A stretch of DNA of 64,000 nucleotides from Acinetobacter tjernbergiae DSM 14971 = CIP 107465. GTDB taxonomy: Bacteria > Pseudomonadota > Gammaproteobacteria > Pseudomonadales > Moraxellaceae. Shown here one piece after another: positions 38,611 to 47,829 of this stretch. The stretch is from assembly GCF_000374425.1 (NCBI RefSeq), contig NZ_KB894361.1, positions 78,977-142,976 of the forward strand. Direction: 5' to 3'. The notes below the pieces were generated by a model. That model saw nothing but the letters and a program-made list of their open reading frames with translations, ran no database searches and was not told the origin of the DNA. Position numbers and translations under genes: made by a program. Every line of letters starts with the position of its first letter. The stretch's first letter is position 1.

Positions 38611-39201
38611 TTAGGTTGTTGAGTTGTCGAGTACTAAACTGGCAATTTTTACCATATCCATTTGGATTGTATTAAATTGTTTTTCGATTTTGTTAAAGTC
38701 CAGTTTGCTGAGATCTGTTTGACCATGTAAAAGAGGCATGGTTAATAACTGTTGATTTGCTGAGAGTAGGCTTTGACGGATTTGGTCAACTTCATGACTT
38801 TTTAAATTAAGTGAGAGCAAAGTGTCGTGCAGCCCATGTAATTCTTGCTTTAAATCACCCGCAACATTTTGTAATTGATGGGTATTTTTATTTTGAATTG
38901 CTTGCTCAAGGCTATTTTGTGATTGCTTTAATAGCACAGCATAATCATCTGTTTCTAGCTGTAACTTTGCGATATCACGAGCGATATTAAGCATATTGCC
39001 ACTACTCAAATCTTGAGGGTCTTGAAGCGTCATGCTTTCAATATCTATATGGTTTTTAGCAGTAAGTGTGGATTGCTCAAATTCTCTAGTTTGTTCAGAG
39101 TATCCATTTTCTTGCAGGGGTTGATTACAGCCAACAAGTGTTAATGCTGTGATCAGTGTCGTTACTGAGAGAATGGCTTTGATAGAAAAGTGTTCCATCA
39201 T
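38611..39201 (-). CDS. putative lipoprotein, helical
   Basis: 196 residues. Signal peptide with lipobox LVGC (SVTTLITALTLVGCNQ), then a Gln/Leu/Asn-rich helical body (LKQSQNSLEQAIQNKNTHQL and similar) suggesting coiled coils. No family recognised. ATG 39201 or 39198 are both possible starts. Convergent with the 716-residue gene, with only 33 bases between stops. Confidence 0.75.
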   Translation of the reverse strand: MMEHFSIKAILSVTTLITALTLVGCNQPLQENGYSEQTREFEQSTLTAKNHIDIESMTLQDPQDLSSGNMLNIARDIAKLQLETDDYAVLLKQSQNSLEQAIQNKNTHQLQNVAGDLKQELHGLHDTLLSLNLKSHEVDQIRQSLLSANQQLLTMPLLHGQTDLSKLDFNKIEKQFNTIQMDMVKIASLVLDNSTT

Positions 39202-39329
39202 GGCTGAACGGTACCAGATTATGAGAGGAGCGCCACTATAATGAGAAAATGTGAAGAAAAAAGAGATTGTTGCAATTTACCAACATTTTTATGAAAGAAG
39301 GTCATGGAAAGTAGGTTTGATTTTTTTCA

Positions 39330-39360
39330 TAGAAAAGAATAGATAAACTATTCTTTTCTA
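39330..39360. terminator. 13-bp hairpin between glutathione peroxidase and lipoprotein genes
   Basis: TAGAAAAGAATAG/CTATTCTTTTCTA with a 5-base loop, 15 bases beyond the peroxidase stop. The T-run is interrupted, so termination strength is uncertain. Confidence 0.55.
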
Positions 39361-39374
39361 TACACTTATAATAA

Positions 39375-39920
39375 TTATTTTGCCAGTTCAGCTTCAATCG
39401 CCGTTACGATACGCTCATCATCTGCGGTGATATCAGGGGCAAAGCGTGCCACAATTTCACCATTCTTATTGACTAAGAATTTTTCAAAATTCCACAACAC
39501 TTCAGGTGGATTGTTTGGTGTTAAACCATAATCAACGAGGTCTTTCCACCAAGGACCTTCGCCAAGACGTTCTGGAATTGCTTGTGTCAGTGTTTGATAT
39601 AGAGGGTGCTTGTCGTCACCTGCAACAGAGATTTTTGCAAATAAAGGGAAGTGGACGTCATAGTTGAGAGAACAGAATTGTTCGATTTCATCATTTGTCC
39701 CTGGTTCTTGTTCTAAGAAGTTATTTGCAGGGAAGCCTAAAATCTCCAAGCCTTGATCTTTTTTCGCTTGGTATAGTTTTTCTAAACCTTCGTACTGTGG
39801 TGTTAAACCACATTTTGAGGCAACGTTAACGATAAGTAAGACCTTACCTTGGTATTGATCAAGATCAAGCGCTTGACCTTTGATGTCTTTAACTGGAATG
39901 TGATAAACCGATTGGCTCAT
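39375..39920 (-). CDS. glutathione peroxidase family (BtuE-like)
   Basis: 181 residues. Peroxidatic Cys37 in NVASKCGLTPQYEGL and Trp in VLWNFEKF are present. The usual FPCNQF motif reads FPANNF, so the tetrad glutamine is replaced by Asn and the nearby Cys by Ala. ATG 39920, with GGACAT upstream, is preferred to ATG 39950 because it gives the family N-terminus. Reduces peroxides with thioredoxin or glutathione; the altered tetrad may shift kinetics. Confidence 0.92.
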   Translation of the reverse strand: MSQSVYHIPVKDIKGQALDLDQYQGKVLLIVNVASKCGLTPQYEGLEKLYQAKKDQGLEILGFPANNFLEQEPGTNDEIEQFCSLNYDVHFPLFAKISVAGDDKHPLYQTLTQAIPERLGEGPWWKDLVDYGLTPNNPPEVLWNFEKFLVNKNGEIVARFAPDITADDERIVTAIEAELAK

Positions 39921-40038
39921 GGAATATGTCCTAATTTGTTGTTGTGACAAGACTTGTTTGTTTTAACTGCTAATTTATCAGAGTGCAATCCTCTTGATAT
40001 GAATCCATACAAATTATGAGCAAAAGTGCAGATTACAT

Positions 40039-40812
40039 TTATATCGAGGCATTTTTAAGTTGGATTGGTGTCTGCCCTGTATAGCGTTTGAAAAATTCAA
40101 TAAAGCTAGAGCTATGGTGATAACCTAAAACGTATGCCAGTTGTTTAATGGTCATCCCTTGACGAATTTGATTGATCGCAAAGATGATTTTGGCTCGATT
40201 CCGCCATTCTGATAAAGAAAGTTGTAGTTCGTGTTGGCTGAGTCGAAGTAGATGACGCTCGCTTACGCTAACGTTGAGCAAGATCTGTTGTAAGCTAAGA
40301 TTAAAGAGTTCTGGATCAGCAAGTTGCGCTAAGATTGGCGCTAAAATTGGATGGGTACTTTGTGGTAAATAATGTGAATAAGCAGGCGCTTGTTTGAGTT
40401 GATCAAATAAAACTTGTCGTAAATGTTCAAGATATTCAGGTGACGCATTCTGCTTTTGTTGCGCTAAGATTTGAACAACCAAAGCACGAAAAAATGGCTC
40501 AATACTGAAGCAGCGGCACGTATCCCCTAAAAAGTCTCCGTATCTAGGATGTAAGCGAATACAAATATAATGAATTTCATGTGCAACGGGGAGCGATTGG
40601 TGTTCAGTCCGTGGAGGTAACCAAAGTCCATAACTGGGTGGTGATAGATAATATTTTCCTTCAATATCAAATTCTAATGTTCCATTAAGACTGAAGTTAA
40701 AGTCCCCCCAAAGTGAAGAATGAGGGCTGACAATATCATCTTTTTGGTAGAGAAATTCATGTACTTCTATGCCATTTGAAAGAGGAAATTGTTCAATTAT
40801 CTCATGCTTCAT
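40039..40812 (-). CDS. AraC-family regulator
   Basis: 257 residues: N-terminal cupin-like effector domain (LWGDFNFSLNGTLEFDIEGK) and C-terminal double helix-turn-helix (MTIKQLAYVLGYHHSSSFIE and FFKRYTGQTPIQLK). It starts 14 bases after the MFS gene on the same strand, so the two are probably co-transcribed and the regulator may control the exporter. Inducer unknown. Confidence 0.9.
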   Translation of the reverse strand: MKHEIIEQFPLSNGIEVHEFLYQKDDIVSPHSSLWGDFNFSLNGTLEFDIEGKYYLSPPSYGLWLPPRTEHQSLPVAHEIHYICIRLHPRYGDFLGDTCRCFSIEPFFRALVVQILAQQKQNASPEYLEHLRQVLFDQLKQAPAYSHYLPQSTHPILAPILAQLADPELFNLSLQQILLNVSVSERHLLRLSQHELQLSLSEWRNRAKIIFAINQIRQGMTIKQLAYVLGYHHSSSFIEFFKRYTGQTPIQLKNASI

Positions 40813-40826
40813 TTAGGGTTCTCATC

Positions 40827-42047
40827 TTAGTTCTCGCAAGTCACTTTCGGATTATTCAAGCCTTTGGCTAAAGTGAAAATACTTAGTAAAGCTAAAGCAA
40901 CAAAGCTAATGACACCATAAATTAAGATATTTTCACTGAAATGGTCAACGACATAACCCCCTAGTAATGAACCCACTGCAATCATGACTTGGAACATACC
41001 CACAAATAACGGCATCCCTTTTTCGACTGCATGAGGTGCGTGTACAAACATCCAAATATTTGCAGAAGTTGGGAAGGCCCCAAAAGCAAAGCCCCACAAT
41101 GCGGTGAGCACAATTGCCCCAAACTGATGAATTGCAAAGATTGGGAAACCAAAGAAAACAATACCAAAACAGACCCCAATAAAGGCAAGAGTATAACGAA
41201 CATTTAAGTTACTGCTATAACCTGCGAAGGCATTCCCAAAAATACCTGCAATACCGTAGAGCAAGAGTAATGAGCTAATTGTTGTACCATCGAAGCCTGC
41301 AATATTTTTAAAGAAAGGGGCTAAGTAGCTATAGGCACAAAAATGTGCAAGACCAATCAGTAAAATGATCAACATACCACTGCGTGCTTTAGGGATTCTA
41401 AGTAAAGCAGGAAGATCACTTAAATGAATTGCGGATTCAGGTTTCAGCTTGGGTAAGAAAATAAGTTGTAGTATTAGAACAAGCAGTCCAATTATTGCAG
41501 TAATCCCAAATGCACTACGCCAACCATAGAATTCACTTAGCCAAGTACCGATAGGCACTCCTAATACTGTCGCAAAGGTTACCCCTGCCATTACTACCGC
41601 TGTTGCTTTAGCAATAGGAAGATGAGCAGGAGCAAGTTTGCCACTTAAAGCAATTGCAGTTGCCCAAAAGCCACCAATCGCAATGCCGAGTACTAAACGA
41701 CTTAGTAAGAGCAGATTAAAGCTATCTGCAAATGCAGTAATTGTATTTGCAATCACCATGATTGCAGTGAGTAAGATTAAAACGTAGCGTCGATCAAGTT
41801 GTTTAACATAAATGGGCAGTAAGGGAGCGGCAATTGCTGCCATAACACCAGGTAAGGTGATGATTAAGCCAGCTGTGCCAACTGAAATGTTTAAATCAGT
41901 TGCGACACTGTTGAGTACACCTACAGGAAGGAACTCGCTAGTGACCAGTGCAAAAGCGCCAATCGCAACGGCTAATATTGCATACCAACTTCCTTGTACT
42001 TCAGCTGACTCTGTGGATCGTATCTTGGGGGAGATAGAGTTTTTCAT
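40827..42047 (-). CDS. MFS efflux transporter (AraJ/SotB-like)
   Basis: 406 residues, twelve hydrophobic helices. TSEFLPVGVLNSVATDLNIS, GIAIGGFWATAIALSGKLAP and GVPIGTWLSEFYGWRSAFGI are close to the sugar/drug efflux MFS group (AraJ, SotB, YdhP). ATG 42047 with AAAGGAC six bases upstream is chosen over ATG 42068. Divergent from TetR, with two matching operators between. Substrate unknown. Confidence 0.9.
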   Translation of the reverse strand: MKNSISPKIRSTESAEVQGSWYAILAVAIGAFALVTSEFLPVGVLNSVATDLNISVGTAGLIITLPGVMAAIAAPLLPIYVKQLDRRYVLILLTAIMVIANTITAFADSFNLLLLSRLVLGIAIGGFWATAIALSGKLAPAHLPIAKATAVVMAGVTFATVLGVPIGTWLSEFYGWRSAFGITAIIGLLVLILQLIFLPKLKPESAIHLSDLPALLRIPKARSGMLIILLIGLAHFCAYSYLAPFFKNIAGFDGTTISSLLLLYGIAGIFGNAFAGYSSNLNVRYTLAFIGVCFGIVFFGFPIFAIHQFGAIVLTALWGFAFGAFPTSANIWMFVHAPHAVEKGMPLFVGMFQVMIAVGSLLGGYVVDHFSENILIYGVISFVALALLSIFTLAKGLNNPKVTCEN

Positions 42048-42106
42048 AAAAAGTCCTTTATTGTTCATAATATAACAATAAAATTTTGTGTATTAGGTCG
42101 TTTTTT

Positions 42107-42176
42107 ATAACGATCGATATGAAATAAAATAGTTGATAAATATTGATGCGTCAATTAATTTAATAATGATCGTTAT
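42107..42176. promoter_or_regulatory. two copies of an ATAACGATCGTTAT-type operator
   Basis: ATAACGATCGATAT at 42107-42120 and ATAATGATCGTTAT at 42163-42176 each differ by one base from the palindrome ATAACGATCGTTAT. They lie in the divergent MFS/TetR promoter region, centres 56 bases apart. Likely TetR-family binding sites; the right one touches the probable TetR start codon. Confidence 0.7.
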
Positions 42177-42840
42177 GAAAATATGTGCAGCATTTATGAA
42201 AAATACACACGATTCCATCGCAATACCATGTGGAGACAGGGCTAAAAAGAAGCGTGGTCGTCCTAAATGTTTTAATGAGCAACAAGCTTTAGAAAAGGCA
42301 ATGTTATTGTTTTGGGAACATGGATATGAGGCGACTTCGATCAGCGATTTAACGCATGCTTTGCAACTGACTGCACCTAGTTTGTATAGTAGCTTTGGTG
42401 ATAAAACGGGGCTTTTTTATAAATGTATTGATTATTATTTGGCACATGAAGCTTGCCCAATTGAAGCAATTTTTTTAGAGGCGAAAACCGCTAAAGTCGC
42501 ATTTGAACTATTTCTTTATGACAATGTACAGCGCTTAGCTCAATCTAATAAGCCGACGGGTTGTATGTTGGTTGTTGCAACGATGAGCTGTTCGGATAAC
42601 GCCCAAATAGTGCAGCATAATATTCTTGAAAAAAGGTTGAAAACTAAGCAAACAATGTTAGATCGCCTGCGACAAGGTGTTGAAAATGGGGATATTAAGA
42701 TTACGGCTCCATTACAAGAAATAGCGGACTTCTATACAACGGTATTACAAGGGCTGACCATTCAAGCACGTGATGGTGCTAATGTTCAACAACTTCAAAA
42801 AGTGGTTGAACATGCGATGCGCAGTTGGGAGTTATTTTAG
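42175..42840 (+). CDS. TetR-family regulator with AT-hook-like N-terminus
   Basis: About 221 residues from ATG 42175 (ATG 42196 is also possible; neither has a clear ribosome site). KKKRGRPKCFNEQQALEKAM has the basic GRP hook found in many TetR proteins of the YxaF/NemR-like group. The helix-turn-helix is ATSISDLTHALQLTAPSLYS. The C-terminal domain includes GCMLVVATMSCSDNAQ with two Cys that could sense electrophiles. Likely represses the divergent MFS operon. Confidence 0.88.
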   Translation: MKICAAFMKNTHDSIAIPCGDRAKKKRGRPKCFNEQQALEKAMLLFWEHGYEATSISDLTHALQLTAPSLYSSFGDKTGLFYKCIDYYLAHEACPIEAIFLEAKTAKVAFELFLYDNVQRLAQSNKPTGCMLVVATMSCSDNAQIVQHNILEKRLKTKQTMLDRLRQGVENGDIKITAPLQEIADFYTTVLQGLTIQARDGANVQQLQKVVEHAMRSWELF

Positions 42841-42943
42841 TTCCGATGTCCTAACTGCGGTATAAATGTCTGAAATACGATATTTTAATTATTTTAGACA
42901 TCTTTCAGAATATTGCTATCGCGGAAATATTGTGAGAAAGAGA

Positions 42944-43864
42944 ATGGGTCAGTTAAGCAAGTATCAAAAATGGGCATTTATATTGCCTCTGATGGCAGTA
43001 TTAATTTGGTCGCTGAATATTGCGGTTACTCGTTATGTTGCGGACTATATTTCACCCGTCAGTATTAGTTTTTATCGCTGGTTTGTTGCCTTTCTAATTT
43101 TGACGCCTTTTATGTTGCCTAACGTATGGAAACAGCGAGCTTTGATTCGCCCATATATTCCTAAATTAGCAGTTCTTAGCGCTTTTGGAATGGTGTTGTA
43201 TCAAGGGCTTTCTTATACAGCAGCACATTATACCACTGCAACAAATATGGGTATTGTAAATGCCTTTGTTCCAGTTTTTACCATTTTTATCTCTTATATT
43301 ATTTTAAAAGATAAGCCAAATCGATTTGCGATTTTTGGCAGTTTCTTATCATTTTTAGGCTTACTTTATGTGATGAGCCAAGGGCATTTCTCTCGCTTAT
43401 TTGACCAAGGAGGACATTGGGGAGATATGGTGATGGTGATTGCAGTTGGGTTCTATACTTTTTATGGTGTATTTCTCAAAAAATGGCAATTACAACTGCC
43501 ACTCATGACGAGTTTATATATACAAATCGTCTTTGCATTGTTATATCACGCTCCATTTCTTCTCTGGTTAGGTTTAGATTCGATTAATGCTGAAAACGTT
43601 GCAAGTGTTTTATATGCTGGTATTTTTCCATCATTGATTGCACCCTTATTATGGATGATCGCCGTACAGGCAATTGGCCCAAACAGAACCAGCATTGTTA
43701 TGAATTTGATGCCAGTATTTACTGCGATCATTGCAACTTTTTGGTTATCTGAACATTGGACAATCTATCATACGATCGGTGGAGTGACGATTTTGGTCGG
43801 TATTATTTTGGCACAAAAGAAAACGACGAAAACCGCTGTGGCGTTGATTGAAACCTCTTCATGA
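42944..43864 (+). CDS. EamA/DMT-family permease
   Basis: 306 residues with ten helices in two EamA repeats (MAVLIWSLNIAVTRYVADYI at the start, and YAGIFPSLIAPLLWMIAVQA in the second half). ATG 42944 has GAGAAAGAG upstream; the earlier ATG 42866 would add 26 hydrophilic residues without a ribosome site. Exporter of small metabolites; substrate unknown. It follows the TetR gene on the same strand by about 100 bases. Confidence 0.88.
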   Translation: MGQLSKYQKWAFILPLMAVLIWSLNIAVTRYVADYISPVSISFYRWFVAFLILTPFMLPNVWKQRALIRPYIPKLAVLSAFGMVLYQGLSYTAAHYTTATNMGIVNAFVPVFTIFISYIILKDKPNRFAIFGSFLSFLGLLYVMSQGHFSRLFDQGGHWGDMVMVIAVGFYTFYGVFLKKWQLQLPLMTSLYIQIVFALLYHAPFLLWLGLDSINAENVASVLYAGIFPSLIAPLLWMIAVQAIGPNRTSIVMNLMPVFTAIIATFWLSEHWTIYHTIGGVTILVGIILAQKKTTKTAVALIETSS

Positions 43865-44065
43865 ATATGAAATGATGATGTAGTATTGTGTGAAATAGCG
43901 ACAAATACATCAAAATATTTATTTAATGTTGATTCCTTCTATATGATTTTCAAATATATTTTGAATATTTATCAAATTAATGATCAAAAAAAAGATCAAT
44001 AAAAATAGAAATATAATTTTATTGAAATTTTAAAACTGACAAAAATGGTACGCTTTTCACATTTT

Positions 44066-44094
44066 TTGTTAGAGAAATAATATATTTGTATAAA
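44066..44094 (+). promoter_or_regulatory. sigma70-type promoter of a candidate small RNA
   Basis: TTGTTA at 44066-44071, 17-base spacer, TATAAA at 44089-44094. The expected start is near 44101. No protein-coding ORF follows before the terminators. Confidence 0.6.
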
Positions 44095-44100
44095 TCAAAT

Positions 44101-44238
44101 GATTGATCCATAATAGCTTTCAGAGTAGCTTGATTGACTTTACAATCAATATTACTCACTAAATTTGCAGACCCTCTGGATGTGATTATACACATCCTTT
44201 TTATGCTCAGTTATCCCTATATAACTGAGCTTTTTTTT
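44101..44238 (+). ncRNA. candidate small RNA with three hairpins and tandem terminators
   Basis: In the 391-bp gap between EamA and tsaC there is no usable ORF. Downstream of a good promoter come a 7-bp hairpin TTGATTG/CAATCAA (44130-44149), a terminator GGATGTG/CACATCC plus T5 (44178-44202), and a second, stronger terminator GCTCAGTTAT/ATAACTGAGC plus T8 (44205-44238). EamA ends 370 bases upstream, so the terminators probably end a separate transcript of about 100 or 138 nt. Identity and targets unknown; I do not recognise it as a named RNA. Confidence 0.55.
44205..44238 (+). terminator. strong intrinsic terminator of the candidate small RNA
   Basis: Perfect 10-bp stem with a CCCTAT loop and eight T; on the minus strand there is no comparable T-run toward tsaC, so it is oriented rightward. 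Confidence 0.85.
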
Positions 44239-44255
44239 GTCCGCTATTCACCTAA

Positions 44256-44825
44256 TTAGGCGCGAATGATTTCACCTGTTAATGCGTTTAGAATTCGACT
44301 GGGTTCCTGACTAAGCCCTAAATGACCTTCTAAATAATGTAATGATGAACCGAAGTAGCTTTGAGCCGCTTGTAGGTTGTGTGCTGGGTTTAAACCCGCA
44401 GGATTGGCACTGGTTGAAACAATAAAACCACCAAAAGCATTACACAGATCAACACATAATGGATGTGTGGTAACGCGTACAGCAACTAATGGATGCTGAC
44501 CTTTAATCCATGTTGGGATGTGTTGATCTGCGGGGAGCAACCATGTCGTTGCACGTTCGGTTGGTTCACGATCTGACCAACTCGCAATCACTTGCTTGCG
44601 TATTTCTGGCGTTAGTGTCTGTAGCAAATGTTCAACGTGTTCTAACTGTCCAGCTAATAGAATGACGCCTTTTTCAATTGGGCGCTGTTTAAGCTCAAGA
44701 ATCTCTTGAAAAGCATGTTGATTAAAGGGGTCACAACCTAAGCCCCAGACAGCTTCTGTCGGGTAAGCAAGAACCTGCCCTTGTTTTAAAAGTTGAGCTG
44801 CTTCAGCAATAGAGGACGTAATCAT
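44256..44825 (-). CDS. tsaC: threonylcarbamoyl-AMP synthase
   Basis: 189 residues, the short TsaC (YrdC) type. LAYPTEAVWGLGCDP, the HPLVAVRV loop and VSTSANPAG (the SxSAN motif) bind threonine, bicarbonate and ATP. Makes threonylcarbamoyl-adenylate for the universal t6A37 tRNA change. ATG 44825 is chosen since the upstream in-frame extension to 44927 lies within dprA and lacks family residues. It follows dprA by 37 bases on the same strand. Confidence 0.94.
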   Translation of the reverse strand: MITSSIAEAAQLLKQGQVLAYPTEAVWGLGCDPFNQHAFQEILELKQRPIEKGVILLAGQLEHVEHLLQTLTPEIRKQVIASWSDREPTERATTWLLPADQHIPTWIKGQHPLVAVRVTTHPLCVDLCNAFGGFIVSTSANPAGLNPAHNLQAAQSYFGSSLHYLEGHLGLSQEPSRILNALTGEIIRA

Positions 44826-44862
44826 GAGGCATAGAGCAAATGAGAAGGGAGATGTGACTAGT

Positions 44863-45990
44863 TTAAAGCATTGGTCGACAACGTAAATAGCATCCCGCTT
44901 GTTGCATGCAAAGACCGAGTAATTCAAGTTCCATTAACTGTGCTGTGAGTTCGGAAATGGAAGCCTGATAACGTTGGGCGAGCTGATCTAAGTCTTGACC
45001 GACCCAATCTAACAGTTGATATAACGCAATTAAATGCGTTGGAATACTGGAAGGGACAGCCAATGCATCTTCAGGTTGTTTTTGTGCTTGCCATTGTGTA
45101 GGTAAAGCTAAGTCTTCAATGATTTGTTCAGGATGATCGACCAAGGTTGCACCTTCACGAATTAACTGGTGGCAGCCTTGATGATGCTCACTATAAATGT
45201 GCCCTGGAATAGCAAATACCATTTTTCCTTGATTTGCTGCCTCATTTGCAGTTATGAGTGAGCCACTCTTTAATGCCGCTTCTACAACCACAACACCAAG
45301 ACTTAAACCACTAACAATACGATTACGACGTGGAAAATGCTGTTGCAAAGGCATTGTCGTCGGGAGGAACTCGGTGACAATAGCACCTGATTGAGTAATC
45401 TGTTGTGCAAGTTTTATATTCTGCGAAGGGTAAACCGTATCTAAGCCTGTTCCTGTCACAGCGATTGTTCGATGATTGGCTAAGCCACCACGATGGGCTG
45501 CTTCATCAATTCCATGCGCTAAACCACTGCTGATGTAAAATCCTTTTTCACTTAAATAATAAGCAAAATCATAGGCAACCTGTCTCCCATGAGGACTTGG
45601 TTTACGACTGCCAACCATGGCAATTTGAGGTTGTAATAATGCTTGAGCCTGACCTTGTCCAAATAAAATTGGAGGGTGATCTGGGTAGTGTAAGAGCTGA
45701 GTCGGGTAGCCGATATCTTTGGGCGTTAGAATAAAATCGCTATGCTGACAAATCAATTGAATCAGTTGTTCAAATTTTTGTTGTCCTTGAGCGGTTTGAA
45801 ATTCTTGTAAACGTTTTAAATGATTGGCATGTAAGCCAAGCTGTGACCATTCTGCCAAATGATGCTTTTGAGTCGCTTGTTCGCAACCGCCAAAGTGTTG
45901 TTGAATTTTTTGAAAACTAGAAAGTGAGTGTTGAACCAAGTACCACACCAACACAGTATGATAATGATGGGGCGATAGCTGATTCAACAT
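44863..45990 (-). CDS. dprA: DNA processing protein DprA
   Basis: 375 residues. The Rossmann-like core has GSRKPSPHGRQVAYDFAYYL, SSGLAHGIDEAAH and the RNRIVSGLS phosphate site. An N-terminal helical domain precedes it and a C-terminal winged helix (about 310-375) follows. DprA loads RecA onto incoming single strands in natural transformation, in keeping with competence in Acinetobacter. Operon LysM gene-dprA-tsaC. Confidence 0.96.
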   Translation of the reverse strand: MLNQLSPHHYHTVLVWYLVQHSLSSFQKIQQHFGGCEQATQKHHLAEWSQLGLHANHLKRLQEFQTAQGQQKFEQLIQLICQHSDFILTPKDIGYPTQLLHYPDHPPILFGQGQAQALLQPQIAMVGSRKPSPHGRQVAYDFAYYLSEKGFYISSGLAHGIDEAAHRGGLANHRTIAVTGTGLDTVYPSQNIKLAQQITQSGAIVTEFLPTTMPLQQHFPRRNRIVSGLSLGVVVVEAALKSGSLITANEAANQGKMVFAIPGHIYSEHHQGCHQLIREGATLVDHPEQIIEDLALPTQWQAQKQPEDALAVPSSIPTHLIALYQLLDWVGQDLDQLAQRYQASISELTAQLMELELLGLCMQQAGCYLRCRPML

Positions 45991-46003
45991 TTCTAATTAG
46001 AGC

Positions 46004-47155
46004 TTAGTTATCAAGACGAGGTGGCTTGATATTCGAACCAAGTTTAATTGGTAATTCGCTCTCTAATACATACGCATAGCTGATGCGGTCAAAACTCTTG
46101 AAGATCATGATGCTACCAACATATTGCCCTGGTAATTTCACATTTTCTTTGGTTTTTGGATCACGTACGGTTTCGCCATCTTGGTAAGCACTAAAGACTT
46201 GTCCGATTTCAATCCCATCCGTTGTACCACGATCAATGGTGACAACACCATTTTTTGCTGCTGTACCTAAAGATCCCATCGCACGGATGATTTTACCACC
46301 ATCTTTCACCTGATTTGGTTCAGTTGGGTAGAATAAAGTAGGTAACATCGCGTCTTGTTCAAGCATAACACGGTCGCCACGACGCACTTCACCCGTATAG
46401 CTATCAGTTAACTCAAAGGTGGTAATATCATTTTCATTGGTAATTGCGACACCAGCAGCAACTTGAGTCAGTTCAATACCAAGAGTTTGTTTTTTACCTT
46501 TTTCATCTAGCGCGATATATGGTTCGCCTTCACGGAATACACCGTAACGTTGACCATTCTCAATACCTTGACCACGAACATAAATGTTCTGACCTTTACC
46601 AGCCAACACACGATTATCTGCTGTACCCAATACATATGGGGTATTTGCAATCGCATTCGCAGGAAGAACAGAGGTACGTTCTAACCATTGTTGAATATGT
46701 GCCAATGGAATTACAGGAACACTATTGTTGAGTGCCTCAATACGAACTTTTGGACGTAAAGTAGATCCACTGCCAGAGTAACGGCGAATGATACCGTCAC
46801 AACCATCGCCTTCATCTTTACCAATGAGCGGTTTACCGTTCAAACTACAAAGTAGCAAGCGATCGCCTGGATAAATCCAGTGTGGATTCTTCACATGTTT
46901 ATTGCTTGCCCAGATTTCAGGCCAGCGCCAAGGCTTGCTTAAAAATTTGCCTGAAATATCCCAAAGCGTATCGCCTTTTTTCACCACATAGACATGTGGC
47001 GCACCTGTTTTTACAGATGGTGGCGTTGCATTAGGGCTTGCCGCATGAGTAAGGTTTATGCTCATGCCTAATCCTGCACAAATTGCAGCAGCAATCAGTT
47101 GTTTTTTTAACCCCAAGGCATGAAATGATGGTATGCCGTTTAAAACCTTTTTCAT
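46004..47155 (-). CDS. LysM-domain cell-envelope protein
   Basis: 383 residues. Signal peptide (LIAAAICAGLGMSINLTHAA), then one LysM motif (HVYVVKKGDTLWDISGKFL, then WRWPEIWASNKHVKNPHWIY PGD-type end) at about residues 55-105 for peptidoglycan binding. A long beta-rich C-terminal part of unknown role follows. ATG 47155 is preferred to ATG 47161 by ribosome spacing (AGGAATT). Gene order def / LysM-dprA-tsaC is the usual gammaproteobacterial one. Confidence 0.9.
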   Translation of the reverse strand: MKKVLNGIPSFHALGLKKQLIAAAICAGLGMSINLTHAASPNATPPSVKTGAPHVYVVKKGDTLWDISGKFLSKPWRWPEIWASNKHVKNPHWIYPGDRLLLCSLNGKPLIGKDEGDGCDGIIRRYSGSGSTLRPKVRIEALNNSVPVIPLAHIQQWLERTSVLPANAIANTPYVLGTADNRVLAGKGQNIYVRGQGIENGQRYGVFREGEPYIALDEKGKKQTLGIELTQVAAGVAITNENDITTFELTDSYTGEVRRGDRVMLEQDAMLPTLFYPTEPNQVKDGGKIIRAMGSLGTAAKNGVVTIDRGTTDGIEIGQVFSAYQDGETVRDPKTKENVKLPGQYVGSIMIFKSFDRISYAYVLESELPIKLGSNIKPPRLDN

Positions 47156-47275
47156 TATCATAATTCCTAAAAATTATGTGTGTAGTTGCGTTATAATAAC
47201 GACTTTACACACAATTTTTTGATCAAGCATTCCCTTCAGTTGGTTTTCTGATCAATGGCATAAATGAGGAACGGT

Positions 47276-47806
47276 ATGGCCTTATTACCTATTTTAAGTT
47301 TTCCTGATCCCCGTCTTCGTACCATTGCTAAGCCAGTCGAAGAAGTCACTGATGATATTCGTCAGCTTGCAGCAGATATGTTTGAAACCATGTACGAGGC
47401 ACCGGGTATAGGTTTAGCGGCAACTCAGGTTGATCATCATATTCAGCTTATTGTTATGGACATCTCTGAAGAGAAAAACCAACCGATGGTGTTCATTAAC
47501 CCCAAAGTCACTCCACTGACCGTAGAGACACAGCCATATGAAGAAGGCTGTCTCTCTGTGCCTCAAATATACGATAAAGTTGCGCGTCCGTCACGTGTAA
47601 AAATCGAGGCAATTAACCTTGAAGGTCAAGCATTTGAATTAGAAGCTGACGAACTTCTCGCAGTTTGTATCCAACATGAAATGGATCACTTAAATGGAAA
47701 GCTGTTTGTGGACTATTTATCACCATTAAAACGTCAGCGTGCGCGCGAGAAAGTTGAGAAAGTTGTGCGTCAACGTGACAAAGAAAAAGTTGCGGTCAAA
47801 CGTTAA
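47276..47806 (+). CDS. def: peptide deformylase
   Basis: 176 residues. Metal and catalytic motifs [16 protein letters not shown] and QHEMDHLNG are all intact; removes the formyl group of nascent proteins with Fe(II). ATG 47276 with GAGGA upstream is chosen over ATG 47264. Divergent from the LysM gene. fmt, its common partner, does not follow; a DUF2946 gene begins 23 bases later instead. Confidence 0.97.
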   Translation: MALLPILSFPDPRLRTIAKPVEEVTDDIRQLAADMFETMYEAPGIGLAATQVDHHIQLIVMDISEEKNQPMVFINPKVTPLTVETQPYEEGCLSVPQIYDKVARPSRVKIEAINLEGQAFELEADELLAVCIQHEMDHLNGKLFVDYLSPLKRQRAREKVEKVVRQRDKEKVAVKR

Positions 47807-47829
47807 GAAATTATATTAGGTCTGTTTAA

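Noticed and set aside
42059..42076. Third Zur-like site before the MFS gene (TGTTCATAATATAACA)
   Set aside because: It has an inserted base that breaks the 13-base palindrome, and TetR operators fit the region better.
44827..44927. N-terminal extension of tsaC
   Set aside because: It overlaps dprA and adds residues not found in the TsaC family.
47189..47201. CGTTATAATAACG in the def-LysM gap as a Zur box
   Set aside because: The palindrome is two bases shorter than the Zur core, and flanking genes have no zinc link; it is more likely part of a promoter.
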